Source: Leptodontidium sp. MPI-SDFR-AT-0119 (lineage: Eukaryota > Ascomycota > Leotiomycetes > Helotiales > Leptodontidiaceae). From it: a stretch of DNA of 64,000 nt. Made by a program: the position numbers and the translations under genes. The notes beneath the pieces are model-generated. The model ran no database searches. It was given only the letters and a program-made list of their open reading frames with translations, and was not told where the DNA came from. The stretch lies in assembly GCA_020726505.1 (NCBI GenBank), contig JAHLEZ010000010.1, forward strand, positions 1,674,001-1,738,000. Direction: 5' to 3'. Shown piece by piece: positions 33,737 to 44,016 of this stretch; position 1 is the first letter of the stretch; each line of letters begins with the position of its first letter.

Positions 33737-34854
33737 CTGAAATCGTAGGTCGACAGAGCCTCGGGCAGATGAACAGCGTAAGAGATGATAGTCGAAGGGA
33801 GGGAAGGTAGCTGCAGTGACACAAAAGATGGCAGCGATCGAGGTCTTCGTTGATAGTAGATGAGCTGATGGGTGTATGGCCGAACGATCGTAGGTATACA
33901 ACTTGCAGACTCGGATGTAGCAGATGCGTTGATCAGGTGTGTAGTCAAGCGATCGTAGGCGAGTTAAATCTGCGTGTATCACGACTGCGATGGAATTTGC
34001 AGACTTGGATCGGTGGGTTGGATCGATGAGATGGAAGGGAAGCAAATGGCGGCGAGGATTGACAGCAAGCTTACTTACTTACAACCTCAGCTCTCGGCCG
34101 GGAATTACCTGGCCGATTTTGACAAGCGAGAACATCAAAATCGAAGGCGAGAAATAGTTTATTCCTCCACTTTAGAGTCTCAAAAACTTTCTATGCTTCT
34201 TCCAAAATAGTTAAAGATCTCAGTCTCTCAATTTTTCAAACATCAAACTGTTGAGTGTTGAGATAATTATGGATTTGTTAGATTTGCGCAAGCTGGCAAA
34301 ATCGGCCACCTAATTCACCGCCGGAGAGCTCAGCTCAGGCAGTCACCAGGCTAGGGGTCAGCTGTGACCAAGGGTCGGGCTTTCAGATTGTACCCTGTTA
34401 ACATCTCTCCTACTCTCCTTCGACCATGTCGAACGATACACCATTGTCCAGCTGCGCACATGGTGTCCGAACCCGTTCCCGACTTTGGTTCCGCCGTCGA
34501 AGTACGAAAAACAAAGAACTTGGGAGTTCTTGGGGTTTGGAGATACTGGTGTGAGAACTAAAACCTGGAACGTGCTTCAATGGGTAGGGAGCACGATGGG
34601 ATGGGGCATTTGTGGGTGTTTGTAACTGTCCAGAAAGCGAAAACGTGGAACGTGGTTTTGGCTCGGCTAATCAATCGCTTGGTCCTCAGAGCAGGATCCT
34701 TCTTGCTGCTTGCCAGAAAGGTTTTGCGGCTGGTCGCGTGCAGGATATATATTTGATGTGCACATTCCCCCTCCTTAGCTGCGACTGACACGTTTGTTTT
34801 CATGCACTGGTTTCATACCTGAATTTCGTAAAATCACCGCCCTACTTTCCAAAC
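33737..34854. other. intergenic between divergent genes
   Basis: No supported gene. The left part is a long open stretch continuous with the F-box-like frame and may be its 5' UTR. Confidence 0.35.
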
Positions 34855-35541
34855 ATGTCTCTGATGCGGCAGACTTCATTTTATGTCAATACAGCTTTGG
34901 TTTGCTTCAACTGCCGCCGGATTGCAGTCATCAGGCTAAAGGAGAGCTGGAGGGCAGTAACCCGCGTTGGCGACGAGAAGGAGGTGCTAGACATCGTTTT
35001 TGTTGTGTGTGCGCCCTGTCTGAAGTACCCGCACATACATGACCCAGGCCAAGCTTTGATACCACGATACCTGGAATCCCGACTCTACCTGGATCAAATT
35101 CAGAGTTTAGTGTACATGTTTGATTGCACTCCAAGCATCGACGAGGCACCAAGTTTCTCCCTCACATCCTGGAAAACGAAAGTCTTCACTAGAATCTATG
35201 ATACCACCGACATTTTCTACATCTCCTCTATTCCAGATGCAAGTATCATGATTCTCAGCAACGGGTGCGAAGTCCAGCGACACTGCCAGTTCTTCAGATA
35301 TGAGCGGCAGTCAAAGGTTCGACGCATTACTCGCTACCCCTGTTCATCAGCTGAGGCCAAGCACGAACATAAAATTGCGATGCCGTTCGAATCAGTGGCT
35401 CGAAGGCCTCCAGTACTCAAACTTGAGTCTCCGCAACCTCAACTCTGCGAAAGTTGTGTGTCTCAGGCCGTCGTTGACGAACCTCCTCCTGTTTACGAAG
35501 CGAATGCAACGGAAGAAAGCTGCACTCCTCTTGTGGATTAA
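34855..35541 (+). CDS. uncharacterised protein with two CxxC pairs, 228 aa
   Basis: Single open frame starting at an ATG in good context (AACATGTCT). Two cysteine pairs, C17-x2-C20 and C52-x2-C55, separated by 31 residues suggest a zinc-ribbon or treble-clef-like domain. The rest of the protein has further scattered cysteines and a Pro/Glu-rich end. A second protein with similarly placed pairs lies at 49014-49400, so these may be paralogues. Both lie upstream of, and on the same strand as, a transthyretin-like gene. Function unknown. Confidence 0.5.
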   Translation: MSLMRQTSFYVNTALVCFNCRRIAVIRLKESWRAVTRVGDEKEVLDIVFVVCAPCLKYPHIHDPGQALIPRYLESRLYLDQIQSLVYMFDCTPSIDEAPSFSLTSWKTKVFTRIYDTTDIFYISSIPDASIMILSNGCEVQRHCQFFRYERQSKVRRITRYPCSSAEAKHEHKIAMPFESVARRPPVLKLESPQPQLCESCVSQAVVDEPPPVYEANATEESCTPLVD

Positions 35542-36718
35542 AAACAGCCTGCGAAGCGGACCTTATTGAAAAGCAGTCTGGGTGCTAGTAGCATTATTAT
35601 TTTCTATTCGGCTCTGACTTAGTGGAAATATAAAGTAGGAACGGCGCATTGCTATACCTCGTACGGTTTTTGAGGTCCCCAACAGGTTCTTGAGCCTTTA
35701 TTTTTTGGTTTCTCTTTTTCTTTTTTTCAAGTTTAGTTAATTTAGGTAGCATAGATCCTGCCTTTACTTTATAAATGCATATTATATCTTTGGAGAGGCA
35801 GAGGGAAGTGAGTGGTCCTCCCAAGCGCACGAAGGTAAACAAAGGAAGCGACCACGTGACTACATGAAATGTCAGGTGATGGCGCATGGTGGGAGGCTGA
35901 TCATTCGCTGGGATGGCCGGATGACGCCTTCAAAATGCTCACTTGGAGTTCTCGTCTGGATAAATTTTCAAAACCCACCAAATTTAGATCAGAGCACTTT
36001 CTGTACTTTGTCTCTCCTCGTCTGTCCCATGTGTATCCCCTGTTCTCTCCCTTGTCTCTCCCTTGTCTCTCCCCTGTCTCTCCCATATCTTCCCTATCTG
36101 CCCATGTCTCCCCCATGTCTCCCCATGTCTCCCCTACGGCTCTCCTTATCTTTCCCTACACCCTCAGTTCTGTACCTTGTTCACACCCCCAGTGACCCCC
36201 GGAGATCCCCACTCTTCAAGCCAGAGTTTGGATTGGACTGCGGGGTAGCCTTGGCAACAGCACGCCTCAATTTCTCCACATGGTTCGTCAGATCCTACGC
36301 GCTTCCAACAAGTTGGTGCTGCGCCAAGCTACAGGCATAATTCATGGATCGCGAAGATGGTGTGAACGTTGACCCGTCAAGATTTTGCTGGTCTGATGCT
36401 TCCAAATACATCAGCGAGAGAGATCAAACAGCAACTGCCCAGAAAAACCAGTCTCCCCCGTTTTCTAGAAGGCCAAGAAACACTCAAAACAATTCAAAAT
36501 CAACAATATCTGCATCCTAATCCCACATTCTTATCTTCTCACATCCATTATTCATCCTTCATCCTCCATCCAATATCCTCATCTTCTCACATCTTCATAA
36601 TTCCTTACCTCCGCCATCACTCCTCCAAGAATCTATACGACCAAATCCCGGATCCTCTTATCCTTCTCTCTAGCACCCTCTTTCCCACCACAAAGAAAAC
36701 CTACCTCGATCCAGAACA
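35542..36718. other. intergenic with pyrimidine-rich tandem repeat
   Basis: No supported gene. The right part (36480-36620) is a pyrimidine-rich leader with CATCTTC/CATCC repeats, as is common upstream of fungal start codons. Confidence 0.4.
36010..36145. repeat. TGTCTCTCCC tandem repeat
   Basis: About ten imperfect units of CTTGTCTCTCC or CATGTCTCCCC on the plus strand. Confidence 0.85.
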
Positions 36719-37789
36719 ATGGTCCGCATCAGTTGCGAGCTCATCGAACACCACACCCTGCGACCCATCCCTGGAGTGAGACTTATACTGCTTGCCGTCA
36801 GTAATCCGAGCCTAGTTTGTGAAGCTAGAACGGATGTCAACGGTTTCATTGGCCATTGGCCAGGGCTTGAGGATGGCCATGGGAAGATGGATGAGGGCCT
36901 ACAACCACGAGTCTGGCGAATGTTCATCCAGAATGGTATGCCGTTCGTGTGGTCCACACTCTTCGCAACAGAAGCCACACTGGGCAGTCACATTATATGC
37001 ACCGTTGGCATCGCATGCCAAGTGCGGTGGCAGATAAGGGGATTCGGGGGTGTGGCTATAGCTCATGACCAAATCACTATGGCAGAGCAGACCGATCAAC
37101 TTCAGCTCCAGCGATCTCTAGCTTGGGCATATGAGCTGCAAAGTTATCCCCCGATTCAAGTCCTCGAACCCTTCCAACATATCGACGTCCAAAGTCCAAC
37201 CAGGCGCAGTGTTGCCGCCCTTCAAGCCAAACTCTCCGAGGTTCATACCCAGATAGCAGCGATCCTACGTGGAATGCAGCAGGCACAGCTCCAGGGTACT
37301 GTTCCAACACCAGGTAGTTTGCAGCAGCAAGATCAACCACAAGCACAGATCCAAGATTCACAAGAGAAAGGTCAACCACAAGCGCAGCTCCAGGTCAATC
37401 CACAGATGCAAGAGCAATCACAGATGCTAGGCGATCCGGAGCAGTCAGAACAACCACAGGTCCAGGATAAGCCACAAATGCAGGCCAGTCTGGAGCAGCA
37501 AGGCCAATCGCAGCAGCAGCCGAGTCGAGTGGAGATGTTTGAAAAAGTGCAGAGAATGCTACAAGAGGCACAGCGACATGCCGCATCCCAGAAAAGCCAG
37601 AATCAAAGTCATCAGGACGACGGTCATCAGGACGAAGGTCATCAGGATCCTCGCAGGGAGGATTGGGTGGAAGCAATAGCTCGAGCTGAGCCTTTGTCTC
37701 GTCCGAGGGGCCATGTTCACTACTTACCCGAGGAGGCCGGCTCTAGCAAGAAGCGCAGAAAAGAGAATGAGTTTTATGCGAGAGAATAA
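36719..37789 (+). CDS. transthyretin-like-domain protein with Gln-rich tail, 356 aa
   Basis: Single-exon gene. The first ~120 residues follow the transthyretin/HIU-hydrolase pattern: strand CELIEHHTLRPIPGVRLIL, then a T-D-V-N-G turn before a Trp, and a later IICTVGIACQVRWQIRGFGG pair of strands in place of the family's last two strands. Catalytic His and the C-terminal YRGS of HIU hydrolase are missing, so an enzyme is unlikely. The rest is Gln-rich low-complexity sequence (QPQAQ, QPQVQ units), a coiled-coil-like helix, an HQDDGHQDEGHQD repeat and a basic SSKKRRKE that could direct it to the nucleus. Two other genes in the window (46332-47330, 52131-53021) share the N-terminal domain. Confidence 0.62.
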   Translation: MVRISCELIEHHTLRPIPGVRLILLAVSNPSLVCEARTDVNGFIGHWPGLEDGHGKMDEGLQPRVWRMFIQNGMPFVWSTLFATEATLGSHIICTVGIACQVRWQIRGFGGVAIAHDQITMAEQTDQLQLQRSLAWAYELQSYPPIQVLEPFQHIDVQSPTRRSVAALQAKLSEVHTQIAAILRGMQQAQLQGTVPTPGSLQQQDQPQAQIQDSQEKGQPQAQLQVNPQMQEQSQMLGDPEQSEQPQVQDKPQMQASLEQQGQSQQQPSRVEMFEKVQRMLQEAQRHAASQKSQNQSHQDDGHQDEGHQDPRREDWVEAIARAEPLSRPRGHVHYLPEEAGSSKKRRKENEFYARE

Positions 37790-37840
37790 GAAAGAGTCTC
37801 GTGTTACTGGAAATGGATGAAGGCGTAGAGTGTTGGTCTG

Positions 37841-38184
37841 CTAGTAATTTATTTTTACTTCTTTTGCCACAGCTTCAAACGAAACACCAACTTCTCGACA
37901 TAATTCCATATAAGCTCCAATTGAATGCTTGCTTAGGTTCTTTTCATAGAGATATGTTCTGGCTGGTAGAGATTGCCAAGAATAGGGATCCTCTACGCGT
38001 GTAATTAGACGAACTTCTGATGGGTCGATTGATATTCCTAGCTGGCCCTCTGTTGTCTTGTTAGTATCAAGAAAATTACGTGACATTTAAAGGCGGAGAT
38101 CTTACTAATATGCTCTGAAAGCTTTTGGCGGCATTTCGTCCTCCACCTGGCGCGATCTTGGTTGCTTGGTCGAGGCAAAGCCAT
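37841..38184 (-). CDS. small uncharacterised protein, 95 aa
   Basis: Two minus-strand exons, 38184-38106 and 38049-37841, join in frame across a 56-bp intron with a GTAAGA donor and a perfect ATACTAACA branch site. The product is short and charged, with a basic N-terminal third and no membrane segment or Cys motif. No family is recognised. It converges tail to tail with the 356-aa transthyretin-like gene. The good splice signals make it more credible than its size suggests. Confidence 0.5.
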
Positions 38185-38679
38185 TTATTTTATGATAGAT
38201 TTGGGTATGTTCATAATTGAACTGACTATATAGCTTAGATTGATGAAGCATCGCTCTACGGGGCCATTTCTAGACCCTGGAACTGTTCAAGGATATCTAT
38301 TTTTATGGGGATCCTTTTCTGGCTCCCTCGAGTCTCTGCACAAATTATGAAGAGCAAAGGCGCAATATCTGAGGTGACAGAGGAGGAGTAACGTCTATCC
38401 CTGCGTGCCGGAAAACAGTTGGATATCAAGAAGAAGTGATAGCAGCATGCTTGATTGTAGAGGCTGGCTGTCTAGGTGTTCTTATATAGACAAGAGACTG
38501 TAGCTGCCTAGATAGGCAGCCACACGTGATCATGGATCCAACAAAAACCCTGCGAGACGGAAAAAGTCATAAGTACTTTGACTTTAAGCATCTTAAACCT
38601 CGTCTATACCTTAATACCTCCTATAATATTTCATAAGTTATATTCTATGGCTACTCCCGGACACCCTAAACTACCCCTA
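38185..38679. other. intergenic, no supported gene
   Basis: No frame with support; only the 3' flank of the HET gene and the 5' flank of the 95-aa gene. Confidence 0.4.
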
Positions 38680-39951
38680 TTAGAAAATCACGTTCGTATC
38701 GTTGCCCTCACGCCTAATTTGCAAAGAGTCTCCTTTTGTGGCGTAATAGAATTGCATATGGTGTCTCTCTCTTGTCTCCCATGAAGGACCGAGAATCGAT
38801 AATTGGAGCATACTGGCAAACCCTATTAGATCCATTGGATCTGAATCAGATAGAGCAAAACAATCCATAACATTCTCAAACAGCTGGAAGAGAGACCTGG
38901 AGTAATCGACCGTTATAGTGTTCTGAACCCAACGGTCAAGAAGTCCCACCAATCCATACACTTTGTCCCTTGGTTCTAGACAATAGCTTCTTTGGCTGAA
39001 GTACAATACTCCGCGAAAGTGTTCCATAGCAATATCTCTTTCCTGGAAAGTTCCTCTGGATACGTTGACGTATCTAGCCATCCGGCCTGGGTTACTGTCA
39101 AATAGAGCTGTGACTATTTCCGATGTACTTTTTGTTATTGTTATGGGCCTGGATTGAGGAGGCGACCGCATGATAAAAGAGCTCTTCAAATCGGTATAAA
39201 TTCTTTTCCAAGATTCCCAAGCGCAGTGAGACTTTCCTAGCCAAATTTCAAGTCTAACAGACAGCAGTACTTCTTGAAATGTCCAGAGCCTCTTCCAATA
39301 TGGTGCGCTAAAGAGAATCACCAATTCCCTCCAGTGCTCATGAAAGTCTGGATTATCAAGAAACTTGTCGCGGCAGAAGGAAGGTCGATTATCGCTTCTG
39401 AAATATTCGAACCAATGGGGTTCGACGCAATCCACAATTTCGTCCAAAAGCTCGAATGCAAGTGTACTGGTAAGCAATTCCAGATCTGCGGCTGCAACGT
39501 ATTCTACAAGTTCTTGTTTTGTCCCAATCCCAAGTTCATATGGCATCCCCAACCAGGCTATCACGAGTTTGACCTCGCTATAGACATAACTCATAAGCCC
39601 CACCTGATAATTCCTCTCTTCGACGTCCTCTTGATTAATACACAAAGCGTCAATCCAGATTACTCGGTCTCCTTCTACTCGCAGCCTTAACACCCTTAGC
39701 GCATTCCACAGATTCCTCCTGACATCTTTGAGCTTCCCATTCAGCCAGATCTTTAGACCTAGCTCATCCGGTTCTCCCCAGGCATATGATAAAGCCTTGT
39801 AGGCTGGAGAGTCGTTTAGCGAGACTTTAACGAGGCTGCATTGGATACGGCTGTCGTCGACGTGTAGCTTCGAGTGTATATGAAGAAGTCGAATAGTTCT
39901 TGAACTTGGATCAAGAGGTGAGTAAGGTGATGTTTCAAGAGTGTTCTCCAT
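38680..39951 (-). CDS. HET-domain (heterokaryon incompatibility) protein, 423 aa
   Basis: Minus-strand frame with the canonical PF06985 blocks: YKALSYAWGEP near residue 50, then VIWIDALCINQED followed by ERNYQVGLMSYVYSEVKLV and WLG near residues 95-140, WKRLWTFQEVLL in the middle, and EPRDKVYGLVGL near residue 345. The ATG at 39951 (MENTLETSPYSPL) is chosen over that at 40107 because the domain begins soon after and the upstream residues look non-coding. HET domains trigger programmed cell death after non-self recognition in filamentous ascomycetes, and TIR-like chemistry has been proposed for the fold. No NLR or repeat domain follows, so this is a short stand-alone member. Cytoplasmic. Confidence 0.9.
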   Translation of the reverse strand: MENTLETSPYSPLDPSSRTIRLLHIHSKLHVDDSRIQCSLVKVSLNDSPAYKALSYAWGEPDELGLKIWLNGKLKDVRRNLWNALRVLRLRVEGDRVIWIDALCINQEDVEERNYQVGLMSYVYSEVKLVIAWLGMPYELGIGTKQELVEYVAAADLELLTSTLAFELLDEIVDCVEPHWFEYFRSDNRPSFCRDKFLDNPDFHEHWRELVILFSAPYWKRLWTFQEVLLSVRLEIWLGKSHCAWESWKRIYTDLKSSFIMRSPPQSRPITITKSTSEIVTALFDSNPGRMARYVNVSRGTFQERDIAMEHFRGVLYFSQRSYCLEPRDKVYGLVGLLDRWVQNTITVDYSRSLFQLFENVMDCFALSDSDPMDLIGFASMLQLSILGPSWETRERHHMQFYYATKGDSLQIRREGNDTNVIF

Positions 39952-40695
39952 GACACGAAAGATATATGGTCGTTGGGATAAATGATTGTGGGATGGTGAT
40001 GATGTGTTGTTGAGAGTGAACCTGGAGGGAAAGCGAGATGTGGATTTTCTCTTGAGGCTGTGCTGCAGCTGCATGAATGCAGACATCACTTCCCACGTTA
40101 CACACACTGCACAGTACAGCCTCCCCCCATTTTTGGTATCGTTCCGATCATTAGATTTTAACTAGCTTCGAGGCACATACTGAGACAAGACTTAATCAAA
40201 GTCCAACCCTCTCTTCGCTCCTGTTTTCAAGAACTCGAGGCTTAACTTTTAAAACTATTGGAAAATATGCAAGATTTGACTGATATCGTTGATATATTTA
40301 GCAAAGACAACTCGATGGAGGCGTCGTTCAAATCAACGGGTTAGACAACTTCATTCACAAGATCTATGTCTCAGCAGTCTTATCAGGGGGATAAAAAAAA
40401 GGTGTAAGTTAGCAGCGAGAATCAAGAAATTGTATGGTATTGGTTCCAGAAATTCCAATGACATCATACTGTGCGTCACTGCCTCCTAGCCTCGAACATT
40501 CTAGAACATCTAGGAATCTATGCAGTCAATTCACAAACATGAAAGGGTCCTACCTCTGGCGGGGCATATATGATCAGGTTGTGCAACAAGTTATTAAATA
40601 ACAAGTTAGTTGTGCAATGGGTTGGTGTGCAACAAGTTATTATATAACCTCATCACCTCCCAACGAACACGGCGGATCCACAGAAATACTAATCT
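39952..40695. other. intergenic, no supported gene
   Basis: Contains the 5' leader of the HET gene and a short duplicated segment near 40580-40650 (GTTGTGCAACAAGTTATTA.. twice). No gene is seen. Confidence 0.4.
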
Positions 40696-41916
40696 CTAGC
40701 TTAGCAATTTCAGCCCGCCAAACCCCATACCCTTCATCTCCTCCTGCACATACTCTACCACGCGCCTAAAAGTTACCTTCCCTCCATCACAAGCACCACT
40801 CTCAAGATGCTGTGCCAGCCCACTCACAGTCGAGAATTGCCTAACAGCCTTCTTCTTGCTCCCTTCGCCTATCAAGGCACGGGGGCAATGGAATGAGATC
40901 TCCTCGGGCACTGATAAGGGCAAGGGCCTTGATGCCTGAGCATGGACGCTTGACGACATATGTTGCTGAAGTGCGCTGGGCTTGAATGTGCGAGTACACG
41001 ACGGCGGGCAGAGTGGGCATGTTTGATAGCCACTCCGAGTGCGAGGTTGGAGGGTAAGTATGGAGTGGAAGTTCGTGCTAGTTGAGAGAGTGGAAGTGGG
41101 TGTGAGGATCGCAGAGGGTGGGTAGGAGTCGAGGAATTCGGTCGAGGTTGGGGTGAGTATCGGACTCCGAATTTGCGATGTCGAAGTCGCAGACGGGTTA
41201 TCCTCTAGCAGCCACTGTGCCGTGACTCCTCCCGATGTTATGATCCGTCCTGTATCATTCGCTGCAATAGCCGCATTCAGTTTCGTCTTCGTCATCCCTG
41301 ACATACATTTCCCAGCCTCCAAATGGTGCAACTGCGCCGAGGGGCAATTGAACTGCTTTTTGCACTTCGTGTCGGCTACACACTTGATATTACTCAGCGG
41401 ATTATGTCGCACCGACGTCAGATGCTGTTCCAGCGCACCCCGATTCTTGAAAGCCCTTTTGCATTTCTTACACTTCGTTCCCTGATTGCCCTCCTCTTGT
41501 TGTTTTTGTTTCTTCTTCTTGTTGCCTCCCTTCCCCGGTCCGTGTACCTTGCTACAACGAAGATGATCTGCGAGTGCCCCTTCATTTCTGAAATCGCGCT
41601 CGCAATCGCAACACCGGAATTGTGTCGCGGAAGATGGCGTCATCGCTGGGACAGGGGCGTGCGATTGCATGTGTAGTGTGTGCAGCAGTCTCGTAGGAGA
41701 GAGGATGCCGCAGTCGAAGCAGTAGGCATGCAGGCTCTCTCGCTGGTGGGCTTCGAGGGATGGTTTCTGTCCGAAGCGGCGCCTGCATTCAGGACAGGAG
41801 TATTTGTCGATAGGGGATAGGCGGGCTTCGAGGAGCGCTTCATGGCTGTCAGAGGGATCGCAGCGGGGGCAGGGGCAGTGCTTGGTGGATTTTTGGTGTT
41901 GGATCAGAGAGGGCAT
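40696..41916 (-). CDS. C2H2-type zinc-finger protein, 406 aa
   Basis: Single-exon minus-strand gene. The ATG at 41916 (MPSLIQHQKSTKHCPCPRCD) is preferred over an upstream one at 42105 because the first Cys block follows directly. Successive fingers are visible: CPCPRC, YSCPECRRRFGQ with HQRESLH, YCFDC with H..H, FRCCDCERDFRNEGALADHL, TKCKKCKRAFKNRGALEQHL, KCVADTKCKKQF with HHLEAGKC, and a C-terminal block around CPLCPPSCTRTFKPSALQQH. A Ser/Thr/Pro-rich linker separates the main group from the last fingers. Probably a nuclear nucleic-acid-binding protein of a fungus-specific family; targets unknown. Confidence 0.8.
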   Translation of the reverse strand: MPSLIQHQKSTKHCPCPRCDPSDSHEALLEARLSPIDKYSCPECRRRFGQKPSLEAHQRESLHAYCFDCGILSPTRLLHTLHMQSHAPVPAMTPSSATQFRCCDCERDFRNEGALADHLRCSKVHGPGKGGNKKKKQKQQEEGNQGTKCKKCKRAFKNRGALEQHLTSVRHNPLSNIKCVADTKCKKQFNCPSAQLHHLEAGKCMSGMTKTKLNAAIAANDTGRIITSGGVTAQWLLEDNPSATSTSQIRSPILTPTSTEFLDSYPPSAILTPTSTLSTSTNFHSILTLQPRTRSGYQTCPLCPPSCTRTFKPSALQQHMSSSVHAQASRPLPLSVPEEISFHCPRALIGEGSKKKAVRQFSTVSGLAQHLESGACDGGKVTFRRVVEYVQEEMKGMGFGGLKLLS

Positions 41917-42157
41917 GGTTGCAGTAGGATGGATATCAACGGTAATAAGTAAGTCACAATGAGGTATAGAAAAGGTGCTACATTCAATGGGAGAGGAAGT
42001 GGATGAAAGAGGGAAAGAGAATTGAGTACTTAATATACAGGACAGGCATGGCAGGATTGCGGGGTAAGCGGCGTTTGTGTTTGTCATTGGCGGAGGGAGT
42101 TCCAACCTCAGGTTACTTTGCTGACATAATAGAGGCGATGGTTTCCTTCAGCTAGCC

Positions 42158-43145
42158 TCAAACTCCACACATTCGTTCACGGCTGATGGTAGCTTCTTTC
42201 TCCCATGATTTCTCGCTCCCCGGACGACCCCTCCACTCAACAACGTACTCAACCTTACCTCTCCGTGCTCGCTTCTCGAGTAACCGCACGCCCAAATGAT
42301 TCCCTTGATAGGTCGCCTCAAACCCTTCGACAACCTCTGGGCTTATATCCTTCCGCTTCTGCCACGTATTGCCCTCGTGCGGAAATCCTTTCCACGTCAC
42401 AAGGTACCAAGTCGTGTTGCCTCGTTTCCACTTGGCAAGCAACGCTTCAGCCTCCCATATCCCTCTCGCGGCATCAATTGCAACTGGCTGGCTGCCACAA
42501 AGGGGCTGTATCACAGAGCCCTGGTGTAGTTGTCGGTATGACTCCGTGAACATCCTCGACCGAACCGGCGATGGCTGGTGGACTTGATGTGGAACAAGGA
42601 AGAGCATCTCGAAGCTCCGGATCAACCAAATTCATCGGAATACTGGACGGATATGATGGAGGAGTGTCGGGGCAGGACAGCACCCAGTCCTCCTGAGACT
42701 CAATAGGAGAAGAGATAGTGTCTGCGATCGCGTCAAAGTTCCAAGGCTCAGAATCACCATGGAGGTCGACGGTGGCAGCTTCGAATGGAGTTGTCCAGGG
42801 AGAACGGCAATCCTCTCCAGCCTGAGGCACTGCATCGAGAATGTCGTCTGACAGAGACGAGAGCGAAGTATCCGTACTGTAACAGTCGTCGTGATTGTCC
42901 CAGACGCTGTCAACTGGGGTGCTGCGACGTGATGAGGAGCCGCTAGACACTACTGCCATCTCGGCACCATCCGCTGGGCATGGATCAAAATCCATTGCCG
43001 AGATATTCACAAACGTGTGGCCAAGAGTATCTTTGGAGCGACCTTTGGGGGCAGATTTTTGACCACCAGTCCTCATCTTCCAGCCTTCCTTGGAGTCGAG
43101 GCCGCTTCTTTTTAGCGGCACCCGACATTTCGGCTCGTTCATCAT
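42158..43145 (-). CDS. double-chromodomain protein, two frames with unresolved junction
   Basis: The downstream frame (42625-42158) encodes two chromodomain-like units in tandem: IWEAEALLAKWKRG with TWYLVTWKGFPHEGNTW, then VRLLEKRARRGKVEYVVEWRGR with ESW-like ending. The upstream frame (about 43145-42474, starting MMNEPKCRVPLKRSG) is acidic, Ser/Asp/Pro-rich and in a different phase. No canonical GTRNGT donor joins them; a 37-, 46- or 55-bp intron ending GATACAG would fit the phase but has poor donors, so either an unusual intron or a frameshift is present. Chromodomains read methylated histone tails or sit in chromovirus integrases, but no integrase or reverse transcriptase is nearby. A nuclear chromatin role is inferred. 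Confidence 0.55.
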
Positions 43146-44016
43146 CGCCCTCTTCTTGCTGAAAAAGTGTCTTTGTTCAACCAATATCCTCACCCTCCCC
43201 CTTCCCCCTCCCCACCCCTCCCCCTCCATTTCTTCTGATCCTCCTTCCTCTTCGTTATCTTCCCTTTCCAACCATCACCCTGAAAACTTGTCCTAAAGGC
43301 CGTCTTAGCTCGGTTGGCTAAAGTTGTGAGTAGCAATTTGGTGCATGATGGAACTGTGGAACGTGAATCACTCGAATCTACCAGCCAGACCGAAGGACTG
43401 GGGTAACATTCCTGAAAACCTACACACTAGTTCGCATGCCTAGGTAGCGTGTTCAAGCGAGAAGTTTTGCCAAACATTTTGAGCGAGATCGGGTATGAGA
43501 ATATTGACTGACGTAGAAGATTTCTCTGAGAATGTGGTTCCGATGAAGGTGTTGGTGTGACACGAAAGTTGATTGGTGCTGCCCTGTCCTGCCCTGCCGG
43601 CCGGTGACATGTGCCGAGGCGTCAGAGGGCACGTGTGTCCCGACAGTACGGAACCCATCCACATCACCGGAATGGAAAGCATTAGATAAATTATTAGTCA
43701 GCGGCATTCGAAAGCGCGAGCGCGAACAAGCTATTGTGTCAGAGATATGCCAGCAACGCTCCCAACACCAACCGGAACGATCGAACAGCTGGTCCATGTA
43801 TGAGCAAGTGCCCACCTTATTGCTTATACAAAACATGTTTATTTTTTGAGGTTTAGCTAACACGTTTTCTTTGCTAGGGTCTCCGAACAGCGGACGCCGC
43901 GATACCCATCACGAAGCAAACTCCAATTCGACTGATCCTTCTGGCACAGCAGCAAGTCTAGAGCGCGAAATAAACTGTGAAGCTCCCAAGAACCGGCGAG
44001 GAATGCTACTTTCACC
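43146..44016. other. intergenic, no supported gene
   Basis: No gene with support. A tRNA-like A-box at about 43305 was examined and rejected. Confidence 0.4.

Noticed and set aside
41153..41676. Plus-strand frames inside the C2H2 gene
   Set aside because: They overlap zinc-finger coding sequence on the other strand and show only its complement (Cys/Leu-rich shadow).
42158..42625. Chromovirus integrase fragment
   Set aside because: The two chromodomain units are not preceded by integrase, RNase H or reverse-transcriptase sequence in any frame, so a retrotransposon origin is not supported.
43300..43400. tRNA-like A-box (GTCTTAGCTCGGTTGGC) after an apparent 7-bp acceptor strand
   Set aside because: No complementary 3' acceptor strand and no proper T-arm (GGTTCGANTCC) at a workable distance, so a functional tRNA is not supported.
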